Source: Acidithiobacillus acidisediminis
GTDB taxonomy: Bacteria > Pseudomonadota > Gammaproteobacteria > Acidithiobacillales > Acidithiobacillaceae
NCBI RefSeq assembly: GCF_023277115.1
Contig: NZ_JALQCS010000001.1
Span: 186,001 to 250,000, forward strand
Length of the DNA stretch: 64,000 bases
Direction: 5' to 3'
A program made the position numbers and the translations under genes. Shown here piece by piece: positions 36,275 to 45,411 of the stretch. The notes beneath the pieces were generated by a model. It ran no database searches, was not told the DNA's origin, and saw only the letters and a program-made list of their open reading frames with translations. The number at the start of each line of letters is the position of its first letter. Positions within the stretch are counted from its first letter, which is position 1.

Positions 36275-38521
36275 ATGATAGACAAATCCTTGGAACAATC
36301 CATCAATCAGGCATTTCAAACGGCACGGGAATATGGGCACGAGTACGCATCGGTCGAACATCTCTTACTCGCTCTGCTAGATAACCCTGCCAGCATCGAG
36401 GTTCTGGATGCCTGCGGTGCCGATCGCAAGCGCCTGAGTCGGGAGCTCAAAAACTTTCTCAGCAAAAAGATTCCCTCCCTGGGCGACGCGGGCACGGTCA
36501 ACAGTCAGCCGTCGATCGGCTTCCAACGTGTCATTCAGCGCGCGCTCTACCATGTGCAATCGGCGGGCAAGGATGCGGTCACCGGGGCCAATGTCCTGGT
36601 TGCCCTCTTCGCCGAACGCGAGTCCCATGCGGTCTATTACCTGCAAAAGGAACACGTCTCGCGTATGGATGTGGTCACCTACCTCGCCCACGGGCAGCAG
36701 CGTGATGAAGGCAGTGAGGAAAGCGAGGAGCCAGAAAGCACACCGGAGCGGAAACCAGGCAAGGATCCCCTGGCGGCGTATACCCGCAACCTCAATGCCC
36801 TGGCCCGAGCCGGACGCATCGATCCGCTGATCGGACGCAGCCACGAACTGGAACGCGCCCTGCAAATTCTGGCGCGGCGACGGAAAAACAACCCCCTCTT
36901 CGTTGGCGAGGCGGGGGTGGGGAAAACCGTCATCGTCGAGGGCCTGGCGCGTGCCATCGTCCATGGCAAGGTCCCGGAAATTCTCGAAGACACCATCATT
37001 TACGCCCTCGACATGGGTGCCCTCATTGCGGGATCACGCTATCGCGGCGATTTTGAGGAGCGTCTCAAGGCCGTGCTCAAGGCCCTGCAGCGGCAGCCCA
37101 AGTCCATTCTCTTCATCGACGAAATCCACACCATCGTCGGGGCCGGGGCGGTATCTGGCGGCGCCATGGATGCCTCCAACCTGCTTAAGCCAGCGCTGGC
37201 GGCGGGGGAACTGAAATGTATTGGAGCCACGACCTATCAGGAGTACCGGCAGCATTTTGAGAAGGATCGTGCCCTGAGCCGACGCTTTCAGAAAATTGAC
37301 GTGCCCGAACCGAGCCCCGACGAGGCCATTGAAGTCCTACGCGGCCTCAAGCGTCATTTTGAGAACCATCATCATCTGCGCTACACCGACGCTGCCCTGC
37401 GCGCCGCCGTGGAGCTCTCCATCAAGCACATCCACGATCGGCACTTGCCGGACAAGGCCATCGACGTGATTGACGAAGTCGGCGCCGCCCAAGCCCTACT
37501 CCCGCCCTCGCGGCGGAAGAAAAGTATCGGCGTTCACGACATCGAGGACATGGTCGCCAAGATCGCCCGCATTCCGGGCAAATCGGTTTCCCTCGATGAT
37601 CGTAGCGCGCTGAAAAATCTGGAGCGCGATCTGGGTTTGGTCATCTTTGGTCAGGACCGGGCCATTCAGGAGCTCAGCGCCGCGATCAAGCTTTCGCGGG
37701 CCGGCTTGCGCCATGCCGAAAAGCCTATCGGTGCCTTCCTCTTTTCCGGCCCTACCGGTGTCGGCAAGACGGAACTCACCCGCCAGCTTGCCCAGCTTCT
37801 GGGCATCCCCTTGCTACGCTTCGATATGAGCGAATACATGGAGCGCCACAGCGTTGCGCGCCTGATCGGTGCCCCGCCGGGCTATGTCGGCTATGATCAG
37901 TCCGGCTTGCTCAGTGATGCCATCCTCAAGCATCCGCACGCGGTTCTGCTCCTCGATGAAATCGAAAAGGCCCATCCAGACATCTTCAATGTCCTGCTGC
38001 AGGTCATGGACCACGGCAAGCTCACCGACGCCAGCGGTCGACAGGTCGATTTCCGCCAGGTGATCCTGGTCATGACCACCAATGCCGGGGCCGAAGAGCA
38101 GGGCAAGGCGGCCATCGGCTTTGTGCAACAAGGCGGCGAAAGTGGCAAGGAGATGGAAAGTATTCGCCGCGTCTTCGCCCCGGAATTTCGCAACCGGCTC
38201 GATGCCATCGTCCCCTTCTCGCCCCTGGCGCGGGAAGACATTCTGCATGTGGTGGACAAGTTCCTCATGGAGCTCGATGAGCAACTCCTGCAGAAGGGCT
38301 ATAGCCTGGAGGTCAGCAGCGAATTGCGGCAGTGGCTGGCGAAGAAGGGGTATGATCCCCTGATGGGCGCACGTCCCATGGCGCGCCTGATTCAGGAAGA
38401 ACTGAAAAAGCCCCTCGCCGAGCATATCCTCTTCAGCGACCTGCCCAAGGGAACCCAGATCCGTGCCGATCTGGAGGCCGACAAAGTCGTTCTGCGGCTA
38501 CCCGAGATCGCTCCGGCTTAA
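36275..38521 (+). CDS. clpA: ClpA, ATPase subunit of the ClpAP protease
   Basis: 748-residue AAA+ unfoldase. A double Clp-N domain (about 1-145) precedes two ATPase domains: Walker A GEAGVGKT near 212 with Walker [10 protein letters not shown], and GPTGVGKT near 495 with [13 protein letters not shown]. The C-terminal D2-small domain ends the protein at normal length. It unfolds substrates for ClpP, which is not in this window. It is coupled to clpS; the unknown ORF on the other strand overlaps its last 4 bases. Confidence 0.97.
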   Translation: MIDKSLEQSINQAFQTAREYGHEYASVEHLLLALLDNPASIEVLDACGADRKRLSRELKNFLSKKIPSLGDAGTVNSQPSIGFQRVIQRALYHVQSAGKDAVTGANVLVALFAERESHAVYYLQKEHVSRMDVVTYLAHGQQRDEGSEESEEPESTPERKPGKDPLAAYTRNLNALARAGRIDPLIGRSHELERALQILARRRKNNPLFVGEAGVGKTVIVEGLARAIVHGKVPEILEDTIIYALDMGALIAGSRYRGDFEERLKAVLKALQRQPKSILFIDEIHTIVGAGAVSGGAMDASNLLKPALAAGELKCIGATTYQEYRQHFEKDRALSRRFQKIDVPEPSPDEAIEVLRGLKRHFENHHHLRYTDAALRAAVELSIKHIHDRHLPDKAIDVIDEVGAAQALLPPSRRKKSIGVHDIEDMVAKIARIPGKSVSLDDRSALKNLERDLGLVIFGQDRAIQELSAAIKLSRAGLRHAEKPIGAFLFSGPTGVGKTELTRQLAQLLGIPLLRFDMSEYMERHSVARLIGAPPGYVGYDQSGLLSDAILKHPHAVLLLDEIEKAHPDIFNVLLQVMDHGKLTDASGRQVDFRQVILVMTTNAGAEEQGKAAIGFVQQGGESGKEMESIRRVFAPEFRNRLDAIVPFSPLAREDILHVVDKFLMELDEQLLQKGYSLEVSSELRQWLAKKGYDPLMGARPMARLIQEELKKPLAEHILFSDLPKGTQIRADLEADKVVLRLPEIAPA

Positions 38522-38961
38522 CGGTTGCGGCGCCAGTACGGCGCCAGCAGGCGTGCCTCCGGCACCTCCTGCAGAATCGCAGCGGGAATCTCGACGGTGA
38601 GCCCCGGGCGGGCCCGAATACTCACCCAAAGAAGGTTCATACGCAGGTTGAGATCGGCGAAGACCACCCAGCTTTGGTATCGCTGCAAGACCCCGCCGAC
38701 CAAACGCAGGGTTTGTAGTTGCCGTTCTGGACCCTGACGCCGTAAGCCCGGAAAGAGCATGCGGAAGTCCGCCAGGAGATTGCCATATTCATCACGGCTG
38801 GGAACGCGCTGCCAGAGCGGCCCCTCTGCCTCCAATCGGCCCCAAGGAAGGGCGACCGGCAGTTGTGCTGCCGAGACCAGCGAAGTCCCGGCAGAAGAGC
38901 GTCCGTCAGCCCGGGAAACGGGCAACGTCCTTCTGGATGATTTCCCGCGCGGCGTCGACAC
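38518..38961 (-). CDS. Hypothetical protein downstream of ppa
   Basis: 147 residues from a GTG at 38961, inside the end of ppa (56-base overlap). I do not recognise it. The first 30 residues are Ser/Arg-rich and may be artefactual. The rest is compact with conserved-looking stretches such as [19 protein letters not shown] and [18 protein letters not shown]. No signal peptide, helix or metal motif is clear. No ATG, GTG or TTG start exists after the ppa stop, so if real it must start within ppa. It converges on clpA and shares its last 4 bases. Confidence 0.55.
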   Translation of the reverse strand: MSTPRGKSSRRTLPVSRADGRSSAGTSLVSAAQLPVALPWGRLEAEGPLWQRVPSRDEYGNLLADFRMLFPGLRRQGPERQLQTLRLVGGVLQRYQSWVVFADLNLRMNLLWVSIRARPGLTVEIPAAILQEVPEARLLAPYWRRNR

Positions 38962-39430
38962 CCGCCCAGTCCTTGAGTTTCACCCATTTACCCGGCTCGA
39001 GATCTTTGTAGTGCTCGAAGAAATGGCGCACCTGATCGAGCAGGGATTGCGGCAGATCGTGAACGTCCTGAATGGACTCATAGCCTGGCGCAATCTTGGC
39101 ATGGGGCACCGCAATGATCTTCATGTCCAATCCTTTCTCATCTTCCATGGTCAAGACCCCCACGGGACGGGCGCGCAGCACCGAGCCAGGCGCTACGGGC
39201 TGGGGAGAGACCACCAGCACATCCGTCGGGTCGCCATCGTCGGAGAGGGTGTTGGGGATAAAGCCATAATTCAGGGGATACTGCATCGAGGTAAAGAGAA
39301 AACGATCGACGAAGATCGCCTCGGAAGCCTTCTCTACCTCGTATTTGATGTTCGATCCCTGGGGGATTTCGATGACCACATGGATATCGTCGGGGACCGC
39401 CTTGCCAGCAGGGATTTCTTTCAGTTTCAT
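38906..39430 (-). CDS. ppa: Inorganic pyrophosphatase
   Basis: 174-residue soluble family I pyrophosphatase. The metal-binding signature [10 protein letters not shown] (near residue 65) carries the three conserved Asp residues. [29 protein letters not shown] and [11 protein letters not shown] are also diagnostic. The ATG at 39430 overlaps the kdsB stop (ATGA) and has GAGGAG upstream, so it is coupled to the Kdo operon. That placement suits CMP-Kdo synthesis, which releases pyrophosphate. Confidence 0.97.
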   Translation of the reverse strand: MKLKEIPAGKAVPDDIHVVIEIPQGSNIKYEVEKASEAIFVDRFLFTSMQYPLNYGFIPNTLSDDGDPTDVLVVSPQPVAPGSVLRARPVGVLTMEDEKGLDMKIIAVPHAKIAPGYESIQDVHDLPQSLLDQVRHFFEHYKDLEPGKWVKLKDWAGVDAAREIIQKDVARFPG

Positions 39431-40206
39431 ATACGACACTCCTCGTAGGTAGAAAATACGGCCCGCACCCGGACCAGATCGGCGGGGGTATCAACGCCAA
39501 TCGGCGCGGCCATGTCGCCACAGCATACCCGAATTCGCTCACCGCGTTCGAGAATGCGCAACTGCTCCAGGGATTCGATCGTCTCGAGCGCCGAACGTGG
39601 CCAGCGCGCGTAGTCGCGCAGAAATCCGGCGCGGTAGGCATAAAGCCCGAGGTGCCGCCAATGCTGCCCCGCCGGGAGCGCAGCGTCGGCGTCGGCCAGG
39701 GGATAGCCATCACGATCCCAGGGAATGGGCGCGCGAGAAAAATACAGCGCATCCCCTGCGGCATTCAGCACCACTTTCACGGCGTGGGGATCAATGAATT
39801 CTTCCCAGCGCGTCATGGGTACCGCCGCTGTCGCCACGGACAGCTGCGGATCGGCGGCCAAGGCCGCTGCCACCGCATGGATCAATGACGCCGGCATGAG
39901 CGGCTCATCGCCTTGCAGATTCACGATGATCTCATCCGCTGGCAACCCCAGAATCTCTGCTGCCTCTGCAAGGCGCTCACTACCGCAACTATGGCGTGGA
40001 TTGGTCTGTACCACTTCGCCACCGTGCGCCTCCACGGCAGCCAGGATCTGTGCATCATCGGCGGCAACCACTACGCGACGGGCACCACTGCCCAGGGCGC
40101 AACGCCGCACCCATTCGATCATCGGTAGACCAGCGATGGGGAGGAGCACCTTTCCCGGGAGGCGGGTGGACTGCAGGCGGGCGGGGATGAGAACGGTAAA
40201 ATTCAC
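39427..40206 (-). CDS. kdsB: 3-Deoxy-manno-octulosonate cytidylyltransferase
   Basis: 259 residues. It activates Kdo as CMP-Kdo for the inner core of lipopolysaccharide. [19 protein letters not shown] is the nucleotide-binding start, and VNLQGDEPL holds a metal-binding Asp. [19 protein letters not shown] and the [14 protein letters not shown] stretch are family marks. The start is GTG at 40206, overlapping the stop of the Trm112-like gene (GTGA); the open frame extends far upstream through neighbouring genes and should be ignored. Confidence 0.96.
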   Translation of the reverse strand: MNFTVLIPARLQSTRLPGKVLLPIAGLPMIEWVRRCALGSGARRVVVAADDAQILAAVEAHGGEVVQTNPRHSCGSERLAEAAEILGLPADEIIVNLQGDEPLMPASLIHAVAAALAADPQLSVATAAVPMTRWEEFIDPHAVKVVLNAAGDALYFSRAPIPWDRDGYPLADADAALPAGQHWRHLGLYAYRAGFLRDYARWPRSALETIESLEQLRILERGERIRVCCGDMAAPIGVDTPADLVRVRAVFSTYEECRI

Positions 40207-40385
40207 GGTGACTCGCCGTCGATGGGCTCCGCCTCTTCCACAAGCAGCACAGGAATGCCCTCCCGCACCAGGAAACGCAGTTTGCACCGAGTACAACAAA
40301 GGGCACTTTGTGCCGCACAAGGAACCAGGGGCCCCTTGCATTCCGGACAAGCCAGCAGGTCGAGCAAACGGCGATCGATTTTCAC
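40203..40385 (-). CDS. Trm112-like small zinc-ribbon protein (YcaR-like)
   Basis: 60 residues with two CxxC pairs (ACPEC near 13 and CTRC near 32) and the motif REGIPVLL, as in the YcaR/Trm112 family found between lpxK and kdsB in many Gram-negatives. The GTG at 40385 is chosen: GGAGG lies 8 bases before it and it overlaps the lpxK stop as GTGA. An ATG at 40400 is inside that ribosome site. Its role in bacteria is unclear; Trm112 relatives stabilise methyltransferases. Confidence 0.85.
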   Translation of the reverse strand: MKIDRRLLDLLACPECKGPLVPCAAQSALCCTRCKLRFLVREGIPVLLVEEAEPIDGESP

Positions 40386-41380
40386 GGTGCCTTCCTCCAT
40401 TGCGCCAGTCGTCGGTCGAGCCAGTCGGAGAAAGCCGGCTCCCAGTGGATACCGATCTCCAGCACCCAGATCTCTGGCAGATCAGAAAGTCCTGCACATT
40501 TTACGGCATCCTTGCTGGTCATGACGAGGGGCGCGGGGAGATGCGCCAGATCCCGCTGACGGAAGACATGATGATCGGGGAAGGCATGCAAGATCACCGC
40601 TGCCCCAAGGCTTTCCAGGGTACGCTGCAAGCGCTCCGGGCGGGCAATACCGGTAACCGCATGCACCCGCCGTTGCTGCAGCGCCGTCAGGGGCAGCTCC
40701 TGCAGCGGGTCGAACAAGCTGTGCAAACGCGTAACCTGCTGGGCATAGCGAAACAGCGGCCGAGAAACCCCGATCAGCTCCGGGCTAGCCGCCGCCGCAG
40801 GATCGCAGAGCAAGGCATCAGCAGCCTGCAGGGCAGATTTGCCCTCGCGCAAGGGACCAGCCGGCAGGCAGCAACCATTGCCAAACGGGCGCTCGCCTTG
40901 CAGAAGCAGGAGCGAAATGCTCGGCCGCAGGGCGAGGTGCTGAAAGCCATCATCGAGAACGACGATGTCATGGCCCGCAGCGGCGGCTGCAACAATCCCG
41001 GTGTGGCGCCTACGGCTCAGGTAGACCGGCGCCACCGCGCGCAAGAGCAGGGGCTCATCCCCGGCGTGGGCGGGAAGGTCATCGCTGCAGACCGCATAGG
41101 GTTCCTGCGGTGGTCGTGCGCCATAGCCACGGCTGATGGCGGCAGGATTCCAACCGTTCACTTGCAAATGGTGCAGCAAGGCGATGCTGACGGGGGTCTT
41201 GGCACTACCCCCCACGTTCAGATTCCCAACCACGATACTGGGCAGGACCCCAGGACTGGGCCGTGCCCGCCACCGACGCCAGCCCGCAGCGGCGCAGTAC
41301 AGTGCGCCCAAGGGTCGCAAGAGGGCAGAACAGGCTCCACCGCTATACCATTGACGCTCCAGTTGCTGTCGCCAGTTCAC
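40382..41380 (-). CDS. lpxK: Tetraacyldisaccharide 4'-kinase
   Basis: 332-residue inner-membrane-associated kinase that phosphorylates the lipid A precursor at the 4' position. VVGNLNVGGSAKTP holds the P-loop; the usual GGxGKTP reads GGSAKTP, with Ala in place of the last Gly. AAISRGYGAR, VLDDGFQH and TSKDAVKC are conserved. The GTG at 41380 overlaps the upstream stop (GTGA); the open frame to 41629 covers the neighbouring gene. It lies in an operon with kdsB and a KdtA-like gene. Confidence 0.93.
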   Translation of the reverse strand: MNWRQQLERQWYSGGACSALLRPLGALYCAAAGWRRWRARPSPGVLPSIVVGNLNVGGSAKTPVSIALLHHLQVNGWNPAAISRGYGARPPQEPYAVCSDDLPAHAGDEPLLLRAVAPVYLSRRRHTGIVAAAAAGHDIVVLDDGFQHLALRPSISLLLLQGERPFGNGCCLPAGPLREGKSALQAADALLCDPAAAASPELIGVSRPLFRYAQQVTRLHSLFDPLQELPLTALQQRRVHAVTGIARPERLQRTLESLGAAVILHAFPDHHVFRQRDLAHLPAPLVMTSKDAVKCAGLSDLPEIWVLEIGIHWEPAFSDWLDRRLAQWRKAP

Positions 41381-42522
41381 CAGTCGAATACGCGCTGCAG
41401 AAATTCTGCCAAGCGCTCCCCAGCCAGGCGGCGCTGTTGCCAAAAGAAGCGCCGGTAGGCATCGGCCTCCTCGCGCGCGGCAATGGGGTCGGCCAGTATC
41501 CTTTGCCAATGCTGCAGGACTTCTTGCGGCGTTGCCCACTCTACCGGCAGGGTTGCCGGCGTATCTGGCAAATCCCAGGATTGGCCAGGATAGCGACTCA
41601 GTGGGCGCCCCCCAGCAAAGATCTGCCATATCTGGGTGGTGCTCGCGGCGCGCAGGTGCACGGCATCACACGCAGCGGCCAGGGCGGGATACCAGCGCGC
41701 CTCGTCCACCTGCAGGACGGTCCCTACCGGCTGCAGGTCGCGCTGCCAGCGCGACAGTCGCGGCAGGCTCGCGGGTGCCCCGGCCCCTTCGAGGAAGAGC
41801 AGGCCACGTACCCGCAGCGGGGACGCCTGCCAGGCCGCCAGCCACTCCGACCAATCGCCGGCTTGCAAGCCCGTCACCCAAAAAAGAGCGTCGCCCTGGC
41901 TACCAAGAATGAGGTTACGGAAGTTGGGATCGACCTGGGCTACCGTGACCAACGTCAAAAAATCCACCGGCTCCTGCAAGACGGGCCGATCACAAAGCGC
42001 CTGCCAGCTCCGGTATTGCGCTTGGCTACGCGGAAGCACAGCCTCCCAGGGGGTATTCTCGGCGCCCTTGCTGGGCGCTGCAGCGACAGCCAGGGCAGGA
42101 ATCTTGCGCTCCCGCAAAAGGCCTGCGAGGGCGGGGCTGGGGTTGCGACCCAAACCCAAATACCGCAAAGGCCGCAATCGCTCCAAGGTGGTGGAAAGAG
42201 CGCGGGGATGGGCACAGGGGCCAAAACCGTAACCCAATCTTTCGATGCCCGCCGTGGCTTCGGGAAAAAGTGCCGGGTCCTCCTGCTCAAAGGTCAGGAT
42301 CATGCGCAGATCACGGCGTTTCTCGCTGATGGCACGGCAGAGTTCCACCCCCAGGCGCAGATCGTCGCTACGTTCAGCCCCCTGCAGCCATAACACTGGC
42401 CCGCGATCGCCGGGCAATTTCAGCCCTCCGAGACGGGCATTTGCCTGGGCCAAGCGCCCGGCGCGAGCGTCCTGCCAACTCGCCCAGCGGGCGCGCCAGG
42501 CATTACTGCCGTAGTAACTCAT
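41377..42522 (-). CDS. Divergent KdtA/WaaA-like protein (GT-B fold), uncertain function
   Basis: 381 residues. The order of features resembles 3-deoxy-manno-octulosonic acid transferase: an early GPVLWLQGAE (like the SVGE loop), DLRMILTFEQED, and PLRYLGLGRNPSPALAGLLRERKIPALAV in place of the usual ETELWPN stretch. The C-half has VHLRAASTTQIWQIFAGGRPLSRYPGQSWDLPD. The usual METELWP and SYGE-type motifs are not kept, so activity is doubtful. It overlaps the DUF374 gene (ATGA) and lpxK (GTGA), placing it in the Kdo/lipid A operon. It may be a Kdo-transferring enzyme or an inactive relative. Confidence 0.5.
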   Translation of the reverse strand: MSYYGSNAWRARWASWQDARAGRLAQANARLGGLKLPGDRGPVLWLQGAERSDDLRLGVELCRAISEKRRDLRMILTFEQEDPALFPEATAGIERLGYGFGPCAHPRALSTTLERLRPLRYLGLGRNPSPALAGLLRERKIPALAVAAAPSKGAENTPWEAVLPRSQAQYRSWQALCDRPVLQEPVDFLTLVTVAQVDPNFRNLILGSQGDALFWVTGLQAGDWSEWLAAWQASPLRVRGLLFLEGAGAPASLPRLSRWQRDLQPVGTVLQVDEARWYPALAAACDAVHLRAASTTQIWQIFAGGRPLSRYPGQSWDLPDTPATLPVEWATPQEVLQHWQRILADPIAAREEADAYRRFFWQQRRLAGERLAEFLQRVFDW

Positions 42523-43205
42523 GGATCCTGATCCTCATGCCCCTTCGCCCCTATCAACTGGTCGGCACGCCGCCGCTGTGCCCGCATCGCCGCCTGCAGT
42601 TCACCTTGCATTCGTTGCAGGTCTGCTGGCGCGGTATCGGCTGGTACGTGCAGCGGCTCCCCCCACAGCACCACGGCGCGACTCCCCGGCCAGGGAAAGA
42701 GAAAATGATCCCAACTGGAAAACTCCTGCCCCCAAGCCGCAGAGAAGGTCACGGGGACGACCGGAAGCCCGGTCCAGCGAGCGAGTTCCAGCACGCCCGC
42801 CTGCAGTTCCTCGCGTGGGCCACGCGGGCCGTCGGGGGTGATGGCCAGATCGTAGCCGGCGCGTGCTGCCCGCACCATACCTTTTGCCCCTTTGAGGGCA
42901 CCCCGGCGACTGGAGCCGCGCACCGCCTCATAGCCCCAGTGGGACATCACCTGGGCAATCAACTCTCCGTCCCGGTGTTCGCTAATCAGAATCTTTACCC
43001 GCTGCCCGCCGATGCGCCGGTAGGCCTCGGGAATCAAGGCCAAACGCCCATGCCAGAAGGCGAGAATGATGGGTTGCCCCGCAGCATGCAGGGCGCGGAT
43101 CGGCTCTGCCCCCTCCTCGCGCCAACGCAAGCTCCAGACAATCATCCGCAGCAGAACGGCGGCCAGCCATGCCGCGCGGGCTTGCCAGCGCCCCTGCAAA
43201 CGCAC
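42519..43205 (-). CDS. DUF374 / lysophospholipid acyltransferase-family protein
   Basis: 228 residues. Motifs typical of DUF374 are present: ILAFWHGRLALIPEAY, ISEHRDGELIAQVM, VRGSSRRGALKGAKGM and AITPDGPRGPREE. These proteins are related to lipid A acyltransferases and sit in LPS gene clusters, so a late acyl transfer at the inner membrane is likely but unproven. A short hydrophobic stretch lies near residues 12-25. It starts 3 bases after exbD and overlaps the KdtA-like gene. Confidence 0.85.
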   Translation of the reverse strand: MRLQGRWQARAAWLAAVLLRMIVWSLRWREEGAEPIRALHAAGQPIILAFWHGRLALIPEAYRRIGGQRVKILISEHRDGELIAQVMSHWGYEAVRGSSRRGALKGAKGMVRAARAGYDLAITPDGPRGPREELQAGVLELARWTGLPVVPVTFSAAWGQEFSSWDHFLFPWPGSRAVVLWGEPLHVPADTAPADLQRMQGELQAAMRAQRRRADQLIGAKGHEDQDP

Positions 43206-43208
43206 CCG

Positions 43209-43622
43209 TCAGTGTCCCGCCTGACTCAAGGTAGCAAAACTGATCCGCGTCAGCCCGGCCTGCTGGGCCGCGTCGAGGACATCGATCACATACTGCTGGG
43301 TGGCGTCTTTGTCGGCACGCAGCACGATGACTCGTTCTGGATCCTGCGCTGCCAGCGCCTTCAGACGTTCCAGCAGGGCGCTCATAGGCAGCCCATGGCC
43401 ATCGATGGCCACCCGCCCACTCGCGCTGAGATCGATGGTAATCGGCGTTTTTGGCTCACCCTTGGCGGCCTGCTGCGCCTTGGGTAACTGCATGGAGATA
43501 TGACTATGTTGCACAAAACTCGTCGTCACCATAAAAAAGAGCAGCAATACCAGAACGATATCCACCATGGAGATGACGTTGATCTCGGGCTCTTCCATGC
43601 CCCCGCGTGCGCGAAAATTCAT
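43209..43622 (-). CDS. exbD: ExbD/TolR-family biopolymer transport protein
   Basis: 137 residues with one N-terminal transmembrane helix, MVDIVLVLLLFFMVTTSF (about 19-36), that keeps the essential membrane Asp. A periplasmic domain follows (VIVLRADKDATQQYVIDVLDAAQQAG). With the ExbB-like protein it forms a proton-driven motor for TonB- or Tol-type energy transfer. Its ATG overlaps the upstream stop (ATGA). Whether it is ExbD or TolR cannot be settled without a tonB or tolA gene nearby. Confidence 0.9.
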   Translation of the reverse strand: MNFRARGGMEEPEINVISMVDIVLVLLLFFMVTTSFVQHSHISMQLPKAQQAAKGEPKTPITIDLSASGRVAIDGHGLPMSALLERLKALAAQDPERVIVLRADKDATQQYVIDVLDAAQQAGLTRISFATLSQAGH

Positions 43623-44239
43623 GATTGCTTGGCCCCCGCCAGCAGATTCACCAGCTTCAAGACATCCTTCTCCGTCGCCAGCACCAGGGCCTCTACCCGG
43701 CCGCGGAAATAGCGATAGAAGAGCAGGCTGGGAATGGCCACGATCAGACCCGCGGCGGTGGTGATCAGGGCCTCGGCAATTCCTCCCGCCAAGGCCTTGG
43801 GATCGCCCATGCCCACAGCGCCGATGGCCGCAAAGGCGTGCATGATGCCGAAGACCGTACCAAGCAGTCCCAGCAACGGCGCCACGCCGGCGATACTGCC
43901 GAGAAAGTTCAGGTAGCGATCGAGATACGCCATCTCGTGCCGCCCCGCATCCTCCACCAGTTCCTTGATGGCGTCGCGTGGCTGGCCAATCTGCTGCAAG
44001 GCAACGAGCAGAATACGCGCCACCGGGGTATCATTTTCGTAGAGCCGCTTCACTGCCTGAGGCAGCTTGCCGCCTTCCACCAGGTCCGCAACCTGCTCGA
44101 CTAAGCCCGCGGGCACGATCCGCGCCCGCCGCAGCACCCAGAAGCGATTCCCAATGATGGCCAGAGCAATAATGGCCGCAAGAATAAGGATGGGCAGCAC
44201 AAAGCCACCCAAGCTGAACAACTCTACCAGATCACGCAC
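43619..44239 (-). CDS. exbB: ExbB/TolQ/MotA-family proton channel protein
   Basis: 206 residues with three transmembrane regions (about 11-33, 108-135, 150-178). GSIAGVAPLLGLLGTVFGIMHAFAAIG and AEALITTAAGLIVAIPSLLFYRYF are the family signature. It is the first gene of the operon that continues through exbD, DUF374, the KdtA-like gene, lpxK, kdsB and ppa. Placing the motor pair with lipid A genes is a common arrangement. Confidence 0.92.
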   Translation of the reverse strand: MRDLVELFSLGGFVLPILILAAIIALAIIGNRFWVLRRARIVPAGLVEQVADLVEGGKLPQAVKRLYENDTPVARILLVALQQIGQPRDAIKELVEDAGRHEMAYLDRYLNFLGSIAGVAPLLGLLGTVFGIMHAFAAIGAVGMGDPKALAGGIAEALITTAAGLIVAIPSLLFYRYFRGRVEALVLATEKDVLKLVNLLAGAKQS

Positions 44240-44312
44240 ACAAGACTCCCGCCAGGAACCCTAACGGGAACCGACTATAGCATAAGCACACAATTTGCAG
44301 AGGGGCGTTCTG

Positions 44313-45386
44313 TTAGCCCAGGTTACGCGACACCTCCGGTGGCACGGGCGCAAAGCGAAACTGCGCTGCCGGACGAAAATCCTTGACCACATCGCCCGAG
44401 TACACCTGACCCTGCCCCATGGGAAGCATCTTCACCGACGCCCCCGGACGGAGACCCGCCTTGTTCAGATTTACCCAGAAAAGATCTAGGCTGGAAGTGG
44501 AATTGAAGTAATATTTCAAATCCTTCTGATCGGCCACTACGCGCCAGCGGGTCGTAGAAATATTGGGATGCCCAGGCGTCGAGATCCCCATGGGGACGGA
44601 GACGTTGTTGAGCACGCTGAAGACCTGCGCCACCCCCTGCTGATTATTGGCCGTTTTGGGAATGGCGTGGATATAGAAATCGGCTCGGGCAAAGCGATCG
44701 GGTGCCTGGTTGGTTCCGGGAAGAAAACGGGTACCACCAATCTGCGACCAGTACTGGGCCACCGCCAGCTGCTGTGGATATTCTGGGTCGTTGGTCATCA
44801 CCTGATACTGACGACCCGCATGCACCACCAGTTTGCCATCGATATATTCCAGAATGGCGCTGTTGCCACTGGCGTCAGACAAAGAGAGGTGCAAGGTCGT
44901 GAAGCGATCGGTGCCAGGAATGGGTGCGGAGATCAGACAAACGGGATGGGTCTTGAGCGACGCCACGGCGGCGTCGACCGTCGCAAAATTATCGAGAAAA
45001 TATTGCGCCCAGGCACTGATGGCCAAACGCTTGGCATCGGCGGGACACTGATCCGGATACTTGCTGCTGTTAAGCCAGAGCAGGTTGGCATTGAGGCCTT
45101 TCTGATTCATGCCATCGCTGACGGCGGCATGGAGGGAGGTGACGACCACGCTCCCGTAGCGCGCCGTCCACTCCGCAGAATTCTTGCCCGCTGCCCCGTT
45201 TTCCTTGCGACCAGCCGGGAAAAGCCATAGGCGCGAGTGCATGGGATCTTTCCAGTCCATGGTGCGGCCCGTGATATTGAGGCCGTCCTCGCCGTGGTAG
45301 ACCACTCGGGTACACGCCTGAGCGGCCATACTGAAAGCGCCCAGGGACAAGGCCAGTACGACACGGTTCAACCAGGTTGCGGGCAT
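44313..45386 (-). CDS. Secreted Ntn-hydrolase, choloylglycine hydrolase / penicillin V acylase family
   Basis: 357 residues. A signal peptide (about 1-24) ends AAQA and exposes CTRVVYHG; that Cys is the expected N-terminal nucleophile. Other active-site marks are present: NITGRTMDW, SDGMNQKGLNANLLWL and MTNDPEY. Relatives hydrolyse bile salts, penicillin V, or acyl-homoserine lactones. In an environmental Gram-negative the last is plausible, but this is inference. The ATG at 45386 follows AGGAG, 25 bases after the MscS gene ends, so the two may be co-transcribed. Confidence 0.9.
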   Translation of the reverse strand: MPATWLNRVVLALSLGAFSMAAQACTRVVYHGEDGLNITGRTMDWKDPMHSRLWLFPAGRKENGAAGKNSAEWTARYGSVVVTSLHAAVSDGMNQKGLNANLLWLNSSKYPDQCPADAKRLAISAWAQYFLDNFATVDAAVASLKTHPVCLISAPIPGTDRFTTLHLSLSDASGNSAILEYIDGKLVVHAGRQYQVMTNDPEYPQQLAVAQYWSQIGGTRFLPGTNQAPDRFARADFYIHAIPKTANNQQGVAQVFSVLNNVSVPMGISTPGHPNISTTRWRVVADQKDLKYYFNSTSSLDLFWVNLNKAGLRPGASVKMLPMGQGQVYSGDVVKDFRPAAQFRFAPVPPEVSRNLG

Positions 45387-45411
45387 AAAGATCTCCTTTT
45401 CGTGAAACCCC

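Noticed and set aside
39725-41458. Plus-strand ORF of 577 codons across kdsB, the Trm112-like gene and lpxK
   Set aside because: Antisense to three well-supported genes; composition is Arg/Gly/Pro-rich without domain motifs.
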